Position numbers and translations under genes: made by a program. DNA of 64,000 nt from Zarea fungicola. Lineage: Eukaryota > Ascomycota > Sordariomycetes > Hypocreales > Cordycipitaceae. The DNA lies in the NCBI GenBank assembly GCA_900169235.1, contig FWCC01000173.1, positions 1 through 64,000 of the forward strand. The letters run 5' to 3'. The notes beneath the pieces were generated by a model. That model made no database searches and had not been told where the DNA came from. It saw only the letters and a list, made by a program, of their open reading frames with translations. Positions 54,042-64,000 of this stretch are shown piece by piece (position 1 is the stretch's first letter; the number at the start of each line of letters is the position of its first letter).

Positions 54042-57000
54042 ATGCGCCATGAAAGGAGTGACAGCGATCCCGATCCCGCTGTTCAACCCGTTTCAGATTC
54101 CTTCCAATTCCGTGACCTTGGCAGAGGACTGTCACAGAGTAGACAGTTGCTTCCAGCGGATGTAGTGCATGACGCATCCCAAGATGCACCACAGTACATT
54201 CTTAAACGGCAAATTGATATCTCCACATCAAAAGTTACCTTTTCACATCTCCATCGCTATGCCTCACCTGTCGACAAGGTTCTTACCATTATTGCGTGCC
54301 TAGCAGCCCTCGCTGCTGGAGCAGGTTTTCCCCTGCTGGCTTTGATCTTTGGTACAGCTTCTGAATCACTAAACACCACCCTAGATGGTAGTGTGGTCGC
54401 TCAGTTCCAATCAAAGATAACATCCTACGTGCTGGACTATGTCTACCTCGCCATCGCCGTCTTCTTCCTTAGCTACATCTCCATGGGACTGTTCGTCTAT
54501 ACTGGCGAGAAGTTGACGCTTCGAATAAAAGAAGAGCACCTAAAATGTCTATTTCGACAGAACATTGCATTTTTTGACCAGTTGGGTGCAGGCGAGGTGG
54601 CGACTCACATCGGCAAAGATTTCAACCTTATCCAAGCCGCCATTTCGGAAAAGGTTGGACTCGTCCTGACCGGGACCAGCACTTTCATCACGGCTCTGCT
54701 GATCGGCTTTAGCAAATCTTGGAAGCTTACCCTCATTTGCCTAAGTACTGTTGTGGCCATTGTCATTCTCATGTGCGTTGGCAGCGCTTTGATCACTGTC
54801 TGGGAGAAGAAGGCGCTTGATGCCCAGGCCATTGGCGGCTCAATCGCTGAGGAGGTGCTGAATTCCATCAGGGACACTGTAGCATTCGGCACAAGGGATA
54901 AGATGGCCGAAAAGTATAGTGCTCACCTACTCGAGTCGCGTCGCTGGGGATTGCGTTCAAAACGGGGCATTGGCGCCCTCTTTGGCATCCTCATGTGCCT
55001 AGTGTACATGAACTCTGGCTTATGTTTTTGGATGGGCTCACGGCTCCTTGTCGACGGCGCTATAACACTTTCAGATATTCTGACTATCCTCTTAGGCGTC
55101 ATTACTGGAGCCTTCTATCTTGGGTCAGTTGGACCTCACGTTCAAGCCATCAGCGCAGGCCTTGCCGCGGCCTCTAATATATTCGCCGTTATTGATCGAC
55201 AGTCCCCTATAGATTCCTTGTCAAATGAGGGCAGGAAACTACAGTGTATAGAAGGGAACTTGACCCTACGTGGCATTCGACACATCTATCCTTCGCGGCC
55301 CGATGTTGTCATTTTAGATAACTTCGGACTGGATCTACCGGCAGGGAAGACTACAGCTATTGTAGGGGCATCGGGATCCGGAAAATCATCAGTTATTAAT
55401 CTGATTCAGCGATTCTATGAGCCAGTGGAGGGTGCAATTATGTTGGATGGCAGCGATATCCGGGACCTCAATCTGCCTTGGTTTCGGAGGCAGATTGCAC
55501 TAGTCCAGCAAGAGCCTGTGCTATTCCACGGCACAATTGAAGAAAATATAGCATTTGGCCTCTTGAACTGTCCTCTTGCCAGTGCATCAGAAGAAACTCG
55601 TATACAGAGAATTATCGAGGCGGCGAAACTCGCCAACGCCCACGACTTTATATCCAGTCTTCCACACGGTTATAACACGATGTTGGGCGTTCGTGGTATG
55701 CTTCTCTCTGGTGGCCAAAAGCAGCGTATTGCGTTGGCTAGAGCAATCATCAGTGACCCCAAGATATTACTCCTTGATGAAGCAACATCAGCCATTGATT
55801 CAAAGTCTGAGGAAGCTGTCCAGAAGGGCATCAACCAGGCAACCAAGGGCCGGACAACGGTAGTTATTGCCCATAGGCTATCTACGGTTAGGGGAGCAGA
55901 TAACATCGTTGTTATGCGCCATGGTAGCATTATTGAACAAGGCACCCATGACGCACTGATTCGCCTTGGCGGGTTATACCATGAACTGGTATTGGCTCAA
56001 AGTGGCCGGTTAAAAAACTCCTCAAAAGATTTAGGTTCCAAGGGCAACTTCGGACGACTGATTCCCTGGCGTGACATGGCGAATTTCCAGCCTTTTGAAC
56101 TTGAGGAACTCTCCATCAGCGATAAACTAGGTGGTGTATCTGATGATCAAGATACTTCAATTCAGAGCTTCTGGCGCGATGTATCCTTTGTCTCGCATCT
56201 GAACTTGCCCGAGTGGCCCATCCTACTCCTTGGTCTCGCTATGAGTGTGCTAGCAGGGCTTGCGCAGCCGGCTCAGTCTGTACTCTACGCCAAGGCAATT
56301 ATTGCCTTGGCTAAGCCGCTGACAGAGCACGTTCAAATCCGACACGAAATCGACACACTGTCGCTTCTGTATCTTGGCCTAGCATTTCTGCTACTACTTG
56401 TAAAAGTGGGCGAGGGTAGCGCACTGGGTTTCTGTAGTGAGCAGCTCATTAGCCGTGCGCGAGATAAGGCGTTTCGAAGTATGCTGAAGCAAGACATTAG
56501 CTTCTTTGACAGAAATGAGAATGACGCTGGATCGTTAACGAGCTTCCTCAGCGCCGAAACAGCGAACCTCGACGCTGTTTCAGGTTCTACACTCGGTGTC
56601 CTGGTCAGCAGCTTTGCGACTATTTTTGGCGGCATCATCATTGCCTTTGCCGTGGGCTGGAAGATGACGCTGGTATGTGTCTGTGCCGTTCCTGTGATTC
56701 TGGGCACAGGAATACTACGGTTCAAAGTGCTGGGAGAATTTGGAGAAGTAGTGGCTGCCTATAACGCCAAGTCAGCGAGCCTCGCCTGCGAATATACCAA
56801 CGCCATCCGTACTGTTGCGTCACTGGCCATGGAACAGCATATTCTGGACCGGTATGCCCTACAACATAGGGACCAGCTCCAACAGTCCTGGAAGACTAAC
56901 TTGCGTAATTCGGGACTCTATGCAAGCGCACAATGTACACTGTACCTGGCCATGGCTTTGGCATTTTGGTACGGATCAAGGCTGCTGTTCAGTGGCGAGT

Positions 57001-58054
57001 ACTCGCAGTTTCAGTTTTTTCTGGTGTTTTCAGAAGTCATATTCGGCGTACAGTCTGCAGGTACGCTTGCAAGCTTCGCAGGAGATATTTCCAAGGGTCG
57101 ACGCGCTGCTGGATGGCTACGGGCTTTGACCGATCGCCAGCCCAGGATTGATGAGTCGTCGTTTGAAGGCGGCTGCACCGTGCCCGAGCATGACTGGTCT
57201 GTTGAATTCCGCAACGTAAGCTTCAGTTATCCTTCAAGGTCCGAGGTCCTCGCCTTGCGTAATGTCAGCTTTAGCATCCAGCCAGGGCAATATGCTGCGC
57301 TAGTCGGCACATCAGGTAGGCTCTTTCGCCTTCACGCCACTCCCCATAGCACCTATTCTCCTAATTAACATGGTGTATAGGTTCCGGGAAGTCGACCGTT
57401 ATTTCGCTACTAGAGAGATTCTACGATGCTCAAGACGGATGTATCTGTATTGCAGGCCGGGATATTACTAAATTAAACCTCCGGAAATATAGATCACGGA
57501 TCGCGCTCGTTGCCCAAGAGCCGATCTTGTATCAAGGCACGATGAGAGACAACATTCTCTACGGAATAGATGAGACTATAAATATCACTGAGTCGATGCT
57601 CATCCAAGCGTGCAAGGACGCCAATATTTATGATTTCATCTTATCTTTGCCGTAAGTGGCCACCATCATTACAGCAACTGGCTGTATTGGCTAATGATTT
57701 CGCAGGGACGGATTCGATACACAAGTCGGCAGTCGTGGCCTCCTTCTTTCTGGAGGTCAGAAACAGCGGGTATCAATTGCAAGGGCACTCATTCGCGACC
57801 CTGCGATCCTTCTCCTGGATGAAGCGACTTCGGCATTAGACTCGGAGTCTGAGCGTACCATCCAAGCCGCGCTAGATACGGCGGCAAGGGGAAGAACCAC
57901 AATTGCAATTGCACATAGATTAAACACGGTTCAACATGCCGATATGATATTACTATTTGAACGGGGGCATTTAGAAGACCGTGGCACGCATGGGGAGCTC
58001 ATGCAGCGGAGTTTGCGTTATCGAGAAATGGCTATGTTGCAGGCACTTAGTTAA
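54042..58054 (+). CDS. Full-size ABC-B (multidrug-type) exporter 1
   Basis: Three exons (54042-57315, 57381-57651, 57706-58054) encode about 1,297 residues. Start: ATG at 54042. The order is TMD1-NBD1-TMD2-NBD2. NBD1 has Walker [10 protein letters not shown] near residue 445, signature LSGGQKQR and Walker [16 protein letters not shown]2 spans about 720-1010. In NBD2 the Walker A GTSGSGKST is assembled across the second-last intron, with LSGGQKQR and [12 protein letters not shown] in the last exon. Both nucleotide sites look complete, with a glutamate after each Walker B. ABC-B full transporters pump hydrophobic compounds out of the cell or into vacuoles. Placed in the P450 cluster, it is a likely exporter of the product and a self-protection factor. 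It faces ABC transporter 2. Confidence 0.93.
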
Positions 58055-58573
58055 TCCATGTTTAACAATGGCATGCCTTCACGACAGTGATGATTATTCA
58101 CAGATTCTCCTCACCGGCGTCAAAATGTGCACTGGGAGCACATACTACTCTACGATTGCGTCTAATAATTCCACTACAGAAGCAGTTTCCAAGCCAAAGG
58201 ACAGAATGTTGAGATGATTTTTGGGTTAAACACTACTTCTTTTTGCGCCTAATAATGCCATGGAAACGAAAGTAAAAGAAGAACAAATACAGTTGTTGCT
58301 AGGTATTGCATGACTTGAGGTTAAGATACTGGCCGGACTCTAAAATGACGGCGGAAAGAGTTTGACGGCAAATTAATAATCCATCATTTTCTCCGTTCGG
58401 AGATAGAGGAAGCCGGCAGACAATATACCTTGGTTGCTGCGCCGAGCCTTCTTTGACTAGGTCACTACCCGGGATCTAGCATCCATCGCCTTGTCAGTAG
58501 CCGCCGCCTACACTAATTATACGGCGCCTGTCTCTGAAGCCAGATATCGAAATTTCCCATTACGGAGCTATCG
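58055..58573. other. Convergent intergenic between the two ABC genes
   Basis: 519 bp between stops. No gene or repeat noted. If transporter 2 ends at the alternative stop (58591), this region is 17 bp longer. Confidence 0.5.
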
Positions 58574-61500
58574 TCACTCAAAAGTAGTAACTACATTCGT
58601 TGAGCCGATTGGTCCCCCGCCGTCCACTGTCAAGGTCAGCCTCCGCTTACACAGCAATAAGCGATACTGTAGCCAACATACCATGCTGTGGTAGAGCCCA
58701 CCAAGAGTGCACAGCTCATCGTGACTGCCAGATTCGATGATCCTGCCTTCCTTCATTACGTAAATCAAGTCGGCGTGGCGGATCGTAGACAGTCTGTGCG
58801 CAATCGCCACGATGCCGCGGCGGCACCTCTTGCTGGCAAGGAAGTTGTCGACCAGACGACGCTGGATTAGATGCTCCGTTTCGCTGTCCAAGGCGCTGGT
58901 GGCCTCATCTAGCAAAAGAACTGGTGAGTCGCGAAGAACGGCGCGCGCAATGGCGAGGCGCTGCTTCTGTCCGCCGGAAAGCGTGCTTCCGCATGTCTGG
59001 CAAGGTTAGTAAGGCATTTACGAGGTTGATGAATGAGATATACTCCGACTTGGGTGAGATCACCCTCTGGGAGGGATGCGATGAGGTCTTTGAGCTGGCA
59101 CACGTCAAGGCACGCGTCTATGACATCCTGGCTAGGGACGGCATCTACGCCGAGGAGGAGGTTGTCTCGGATGGTTCCTGTTTGGTGAGCTTGGAACGGC
59201 AAAAGGTGAGTAAATAATTATGTACCTTGGTATAATACGGGCTCCCTGATGCGGATCAGTAAGGGTATCAATAATTAGGGGCTGAGTCACGTACTGCGAG
59301 ACCATGGAGAAGTTGGAGCGAAGGCTGTCTGTGCTGATGCCGCTGACCGGTTGGCCGCTGATGTGGACGGTGCCGCTATCGACGTCGTAGAACCTACGGG
59401 ATAAAGTTAACAGTGACAGCTTTGTTTGAGTTGAATGACGACGAACCGTTCCAGAAGCTGCGTTATGGTGGACTTTCCAGAGCCAGACTCGCCGACAAAG
59501 GCGATGAACTGGCCAGGATGCATCTACACTCAGTTATGTTAGCAGGCAGTCCTATATAGACGATCGCAAGTCAGACAGCACTCACTCTGATGTTAAAGTC
59601 CACTAGCGCCGGGCATTCGGGCCTTTCAGGATACGCAAAGTTGACATGGCGACATTCAAACAGGGGCACATGGTCTCCCGCCTCGTCATTCACTTCCTCC
59701 AACACGCTGCTGCTCTGCCCCAACCTTCCCACAGAAGCGCACGCATCGTCAATGTCTCTCGCAGCAGCGACTCCTTTTGCAATCTCAGAGCTATGCGCAA
59801 AGTACGAGCCCGCTGACTGCGCCCCAAAGACGATGGCCACAAACACGACAAAGAATTGCTCGGTATTGTAGTGGTCGTGGACCAGCAACCATCCTCCGTA
59901 CCAGAACGCGAGAGCCATGACGAGCAGGTCAATGCTCTCGGAGAGACTGAAGAGAAACATTGTGCGAATGACGTACTTCTTCGCTCTGGCGCAGTGCTCG
60001 TCGATCAAGGTACCGAAGCGACGCGAAACGTACCCCTCCATGTTCAGCGCGGCGACAGTCCGAATGCCTGCGACGCATTCACCTGCAAAACCCACGCAGT
60101 CGATGAAGATGGCGTCAGCTCGCTCCTGGAACGAGTTCTCTAGCCTCTCGTGGAACCAGTTGGCGACAAAGATGGTGGGAAGGCCGGCGGCGAGCACCAC
60201 GAGCGCATACTTCCACCCAGATGTGAGGGCAAGGATCGTGGTGCTGAGGATTGACACGCCGACTGTGACGATGACGCTCAGGTTGCCGCCCGCGAGGTCC
60301 CGGACGGCATCGGGCTTGGAAGACAGGCGGGCAGTCATTTTGACGACAGAATTGTCAGGGCGGTCGAGCACTGAACACGGCTGGGACAGAAAAGATGTGA
60401 AATAGGATGAGCGGTACTCTTCAGATACGGTCTGGCCGAGACCAGACCCCAGGAAGGTCAGGCCGTAGTAGCCGGCGGCGACAATCAGGCACACTATGAA
60501 CCAGATGAGACCCCAAAAGTTAGCCTGATGGAGCTGTTCAGCCTGGGGAAGCTGGAAGGCGTTGACGGATTTGGCGTAGAGGATGGCCTGTGCTGCGTAG
60601 AGGCCGCCTGCAATGACGGACGAGATGACTAGGCCGGCGTAAGCGTACCAGAGAGAGCGATGGCGCGAGAGGATGGAGAACACTGTACGGGCTGTGCCAG
60701 CCTTGGTGGGTTTGAGCTGGGCATTCTGCTCCTCGTCCTTGAAGGAGACGCCAGGCTCGTCTGTAGCTTGGGACGAAGCCTGACGAGTGCGAGACGTGGC
60801 ATCAGATGACACAACAGCCACTTGCTGCTCTTCCTGGTTTGAGTACAGCGACTGAATATGCCACATATTCTTGTACATCCCCTCGCTGACCTCCAACAGT
60901 TCATCATGCGTGCCCTGCTCTAGGACTTTGCCCCCCTTGAGAACGACGATGCTATCGTAGTCCTTAATGGTGGACAGCCTGTGCGCGATGGCAACAACAG
61001 TCCTGTTCTTCCCGGCCCTCTCGAGCACGCCCTGGATGAGCGCCTCGGACTTGGTATCCAGCGCGCTCGTTGCTTCGTCGAGGACGAGGATATCCGGGTT
61101 CTTGACAATGGCTCTTGCGATGGCGATGCGCTGCTTCTGGCCGCCGGAAAGCTGCCTAGCCGAGTCACCGAGATGCGTGTCGTAGCCTTGAGGGAGAGAT
61201 TCAATGAAGTCGTGGATCTGCGTCATCTTGCAGGATTCCACGACGAGACTTCGCTTCTCATTAGCAGAAAGGTGTTGGAGATCTGTGCTGAGGAGACCTA
61301 ATTCCACGTTCTCTGCCACGGTACCCGTGAAAAGGCGCGGCTCCTGCTGCACGAGGCCGACGCTGGATCGCAGGTTCTTGGCGCCGATGTGCGTGAGAGG
61401 GACGTCGCCAATGATGATGCTGCCGCTTTCCGCTTCGTACAGCTTCAGTAGGAGAGCCGTGATGGTCGACTTGCCACAGCCGGTTGGGCCAACGAGCGCA

Positions 61501-62802
61501 GTGCGCTTCCCGCGGGCGATGGCGAGGGAGAGGCCGTCGAGGACCTGAGCAGTCGGGCGAGCAGGGTATCGAAAGGATATATTCGACAGGACGATATCTC
61601 CATTGGCAGGAACAGTCAACCCTTTGTCGTTAAGTTCTTCCTCATCAACTTGGTCCAGCTGGTCGTCAATGGCGGCAATGAGTGTCTTGGCGGACGTGAT
61701 GGTATTCACCACACCTCCAAGGAACGATGCCAGCTGCGAAAACGAATTCATGCCAATCATGATGGAGAAGAGAGTCGTGATGACCTTGCCTGGCTCCGAG
61801 ACACTTCCTAGCGCATACAGCCGGATACCGTACCAAAACGCAAGCGCGTAGCCACCATACAGGATGAACATGTACGTGGCGACGAGCAGGCCATAGATGA
61901 GGGCCCTTCGCCACCCAATCTTCGTCCCCTGTTTCAGGAGGCTCTGGTATCGCGCTGTGAACTTGGCCTCAGCTTTGAGTGACCGCACCGTCTTGACGGA
62001 CGCCAGGACCTCGTGCGCGATGGTACTAGCTTGCTCCGTGAGTCCCCTGATAGCCCGCTCCTGCTTATCGTCAAACACGCTGAGGCAGCCGATGATGACC
62101 ACAGTGGCCGGGATACCTGCGGCAACGGCCAGCGCGAGGTTCCAGATGGTACTGATGCCGATGGCAAAGGCTGCGATGACCGTAGCTGCGTGCTGGACGC
62201 TCAGGGCCATCTTGTCGGATAGGCCAGACCGAAGTGCGTTGGTGTGCGTGCCGAGCGCCTCAACGACGGCTCCGGATTGAATCTGCGTGTCGTGAAAGGC
62301 CATAGGCTTGCGCAAGATGGACTTTAGATAGCGCTTTTGGAGAGACGATGTGGCGCGCGTGGCGAGGTGCGTGAAGAGCATCATGGCGATGTAGCCGAGA
62401 GCGGCCTTGGCGATGAAGAGGTAGACAAAGTATAGGCTTTCCACGAGTTAGCTGGCTTTGGCGCTGAGTCAGTGAAGTAGAGGATGAAAGAAAGGGACGC
62501 ACGTGTAGTGGGAGATTTGCCGCATCATCTCGTCGTTGGAGATGCTCCCCAGCGCATACCCATTGAATATAGTCACGAAGCGGCCGAAGATGAGCGTCAT
62601 GATGGGCAGTACGGTGCCCGCAGCGGCGGAGCAGGTCACTGCGAGAGCGTAGAGAGTAATGTGAGCTGTTGAGGCCTTCCGGATTGTCTGTATGATGTTA
62701 GTATTCACCGCATGGATAATAATGCGGTGCTGGCTGGCGTACAGGCAGGATGGCAGTGCCCTTCAGGGCTTCGTCTTTGTCTTTGGAGGTTTCGGTAGAC
62801 AT
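58574..62802 (-). CDS. Full-size ABC-B (multidrug-type) exporter 2
   Basis: A multi-exon gene from ATG 62802 ([20 protein letters not shown]). After two short introns it runs into a long exon at 59571-62430 with TMD1, NBD1 (Walker [10 protein letters not shown], signature LSGGQKQR, Walker [13 protein letters not shown]) and TMD2. NBD2 is split over several exons: GESGSGKST around 59480-59500, a middle exon at about 59080-59195 ([13 protein letters not shown]), and the last exon with [16 protein letters not shown]. About 1,280-1,300 residues are expected. The C-terminus is uncertain: reading on gives a stop at 58574, while a GTATGT...GACAG intron after YHSM would move it to 58591. It is a paralogue of exporter 1 in the same fold family but far from identical. 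The gene diverges from the Zn2Cys6 regulator, so direct regulation is plausible. Confidence 0.9.
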
Positions 62803-63123
62803 TTTGAAGAGTAGTTGGAATGATAGTGAGCGTGTTTTCTTGTTTGCAGACTGAAGATGAAGCGTTTGGGCTCTGGCTGAATTTAAATTCCGATTATTTT
62901 TCCCATCCGGAGCGTGTAAGTGAGTCCGGACATCATCCTCCGAATTGATGGCCTCTGATTGGCTGAAGCCGGACTTGCGGCCGGATTCCGGATCCGCGAG
63001 GGATCGACGGTCGGACGGCAGTTATCAACTTTCCATTCCTGCATTTGCATTTACAATACTCATCAATTCGTCACATGCATACGTGTCTCAGTATTCAATT
63101 CGCCCAAACAATTGCGCTGTAGC
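62803..63123. promoter_or_regulatory. Shared promoter, ABC exporter 2 / Zn2Cys6 regulator
   Basis: 321 bp very rich in CGG/CCG triplets: CCGGAG near 62906, the palindrome GTCCGGAC near 62923, CCGGAC at 62969, CGGCCGG at 62978-62984 and TCCGGATCCG at 62987-62996. An inverted CCAAT (ATTGG) lies at about 62958. Paired CGG triplets are the usual target of Zn2Cys6 factors, so feedback by the adjacent regulator is plausible. Confidence 0.5.
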
Positions 63124-64000
63124 ATGGAAGCCGACAGCACTCTCCCCTCAAGGTCTGCTCTAGCGCGATACGCGGTACGTCAAACCCAACCCTTCAGCAG
63201 CTGAATGCGTCTAACAGCTCCCAGTGCGACTCTTGCAGGGCAAAGAAAATTAGGTGAGTTTGTTTTACTCTCGCAAACACGGCATGCAGCCCTCTAACGC
63301 AAGCCAGGTGCACGCGCGAGCTGCCAAAGTGCAACGCCTGCCGCCCGTGGCCCAGCAAATGCATCTACTCCTCTCGCAAAGTCAAAAATCACCGCTTTGA
63401 TGCCAGTCTAAGGTAAGCTCTCCCTTTCATGCATCTCACAGTATCCAGCTAACGACTCACAGTACCGGAGCGCAGCGCACGTCCCAGCCATCCATCGCAG
63501 CACGGCCTGAATACACGGCCGGCGATGATGTCGCAGCACGGCTAGACCGTATCGAAACCGCCCTTGCAGGCCTATCAGCATCCATCACAAACCTAGCCGA
63601 GGCGTACCAAGCCAGCGACGCGCCAACACCACGCTCACGCACCTCTGCTACAGCGAAAGCCTCGCCATTGTCAGACGCAACTGCCAGCCTGGTTTCGCTG
63701 GACGACGCCTCCGCCCAGCTGCGCAGAATTAGGGAGCATACGGAGAGCACCAAGGAACAGGACGACGCGTCGCATAATCTCCAGGATCTTGCGAGGGCCA
63801 TGACGACCATTACGCTCAAGGGACTGGCGCCGTCAACGCAGGATACGGCTGCGCACGGCGGCTTCTTCGTGCCGACCAAGGCGGTTGGATACACGCTCAT
63901 GGGGCGTAGGTTATTTTCTTCTACAGACACAGTTTTGATGTTGAATGTTAATTTTTACTTGCGACAGATTTTTTGAACGTTATAGAGCTGGGCAATATTA
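63124..64000 (+). CDS. Zn2Cys6 transcription factor, truncated by window end
   Basis: At least three exons from ATG 63124 (MEADSTLPSRSALARYA) splice to CDSCRAKKIR, then to CTRELPKCNACRPWPSKC, and then to a Ser/Thr-rich linker. The zinc cluster is complete: CX2CX6CX6CX2CX6C. A helical stretch RLDRIETALAGLSASITNLAEAY near residue 110 could be the coiled-coil dimerisation element that follows the linker in Gal4-type factors. The middle homology region lies beyond the window. The final junction near 63905-63970 can be read two ways and is left open. It is a nuclear, CGG-binding regulator, and by position the likely pathway-specific activator of the P450/ABC cluster. Confidence 0.9.

Noticed and set aside
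36811..64000. PKS, NRPS, terpene cyclase or prenyltransferase inside the cluster
   Set aside because: Looked for ketosynthase, adenylation, DDxxD/NSE and QW motifs among the frames; none found in this window.
1..64000. CRISPR arrays, bacterial operons and tRNA genes
   Set aside because: No regularly spaced direct repeats of CRISPR type; intron-rich fungal genes rule out operon logic; I could not recognise any tRNA cloverleaf by eye, so absence is not proven.

Overview
The window is nuclear DNA of a filamentous ascomycete. Genes carry short introns (about 45-80 bp, GT-AG, one GC-AG), and the families present are fungal: NACHT-based NLR-like proteins, a Zn2Cys6 regulator, an RTA1-like protein, fungal P450s and a DUF1993 protein. 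A decayed transposase fragment whose stops look like C-to-T changes suggests repeat-induced point mutation. A Sordariomycete, perhaps of the Hypocreales, is my guess from gene content; no marker here fixes the species.

Layout. 1-15 kb is gene-poor: a transposon relic, an NAD-dependent epimerase/reductase (three exons), an opine-dehydrogenase-like enzyme sharing a promoter with an unrecognised multi-pass membrane protein, a small secreted cysteine-rich protein, a 45-bp perfect inverted repeat, and a three-exon DUF1993 protein. 15.6-26.9 kb holds two tandem NLR-like genes. The first is a nucleoside-phosphorylase/NACHT/ankyrin protein whose frame is broken by one base at a T6 run. The second is an alpha/beta-hydrolase/NACHT protein with about 20 ankyrin-like repeats and a decayed extension of the repeat array past its stop. 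27.5-36.1 kb is more ordinary: a soluble epoxide hydrolase, a METTL25-like methyltransferase, the RNA polymerase III factor Brf1 and an MFS transporter.

36.8-64 kb reads as a secondary-metabolite or lipid-modifying cluster that runs off the right edge: four P450s (three with a CYP7/CYP8-like I-helix, one CYP52-like), an RTA1-like membrane protein, a free-standing DUF2156 (aminoacyl-tRNA transferase fold) protein, a wax-synthase-type MBOAT acyltransferase, a small DUF7704 membrane protein, two full-size ABC-B exporters facing tail to tail, and a Zn2Cys6 transcription factor sharing a promoter with one exporter. I see no PKS, NRPS, terpene cyclase or prenyltransferase in the window. Either the scaffold enzyme lies beyond 64 kb, or the cluster decorates a scaffold the cell already makes. 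A sterol is attractive because fungal DUF2156 enzymes are known to transfer amino acids from tRNA to ergosterol. My working hypothesis is a pathway in which P450s oxidise a sterol- or terpenoid-like lipid, an MBOAT acylates it, the DUF2156 enzyme aminoacylates it from charged tRNA, and ABC-B pumps export it. The gene families are read from sequence; the pathway is inference.
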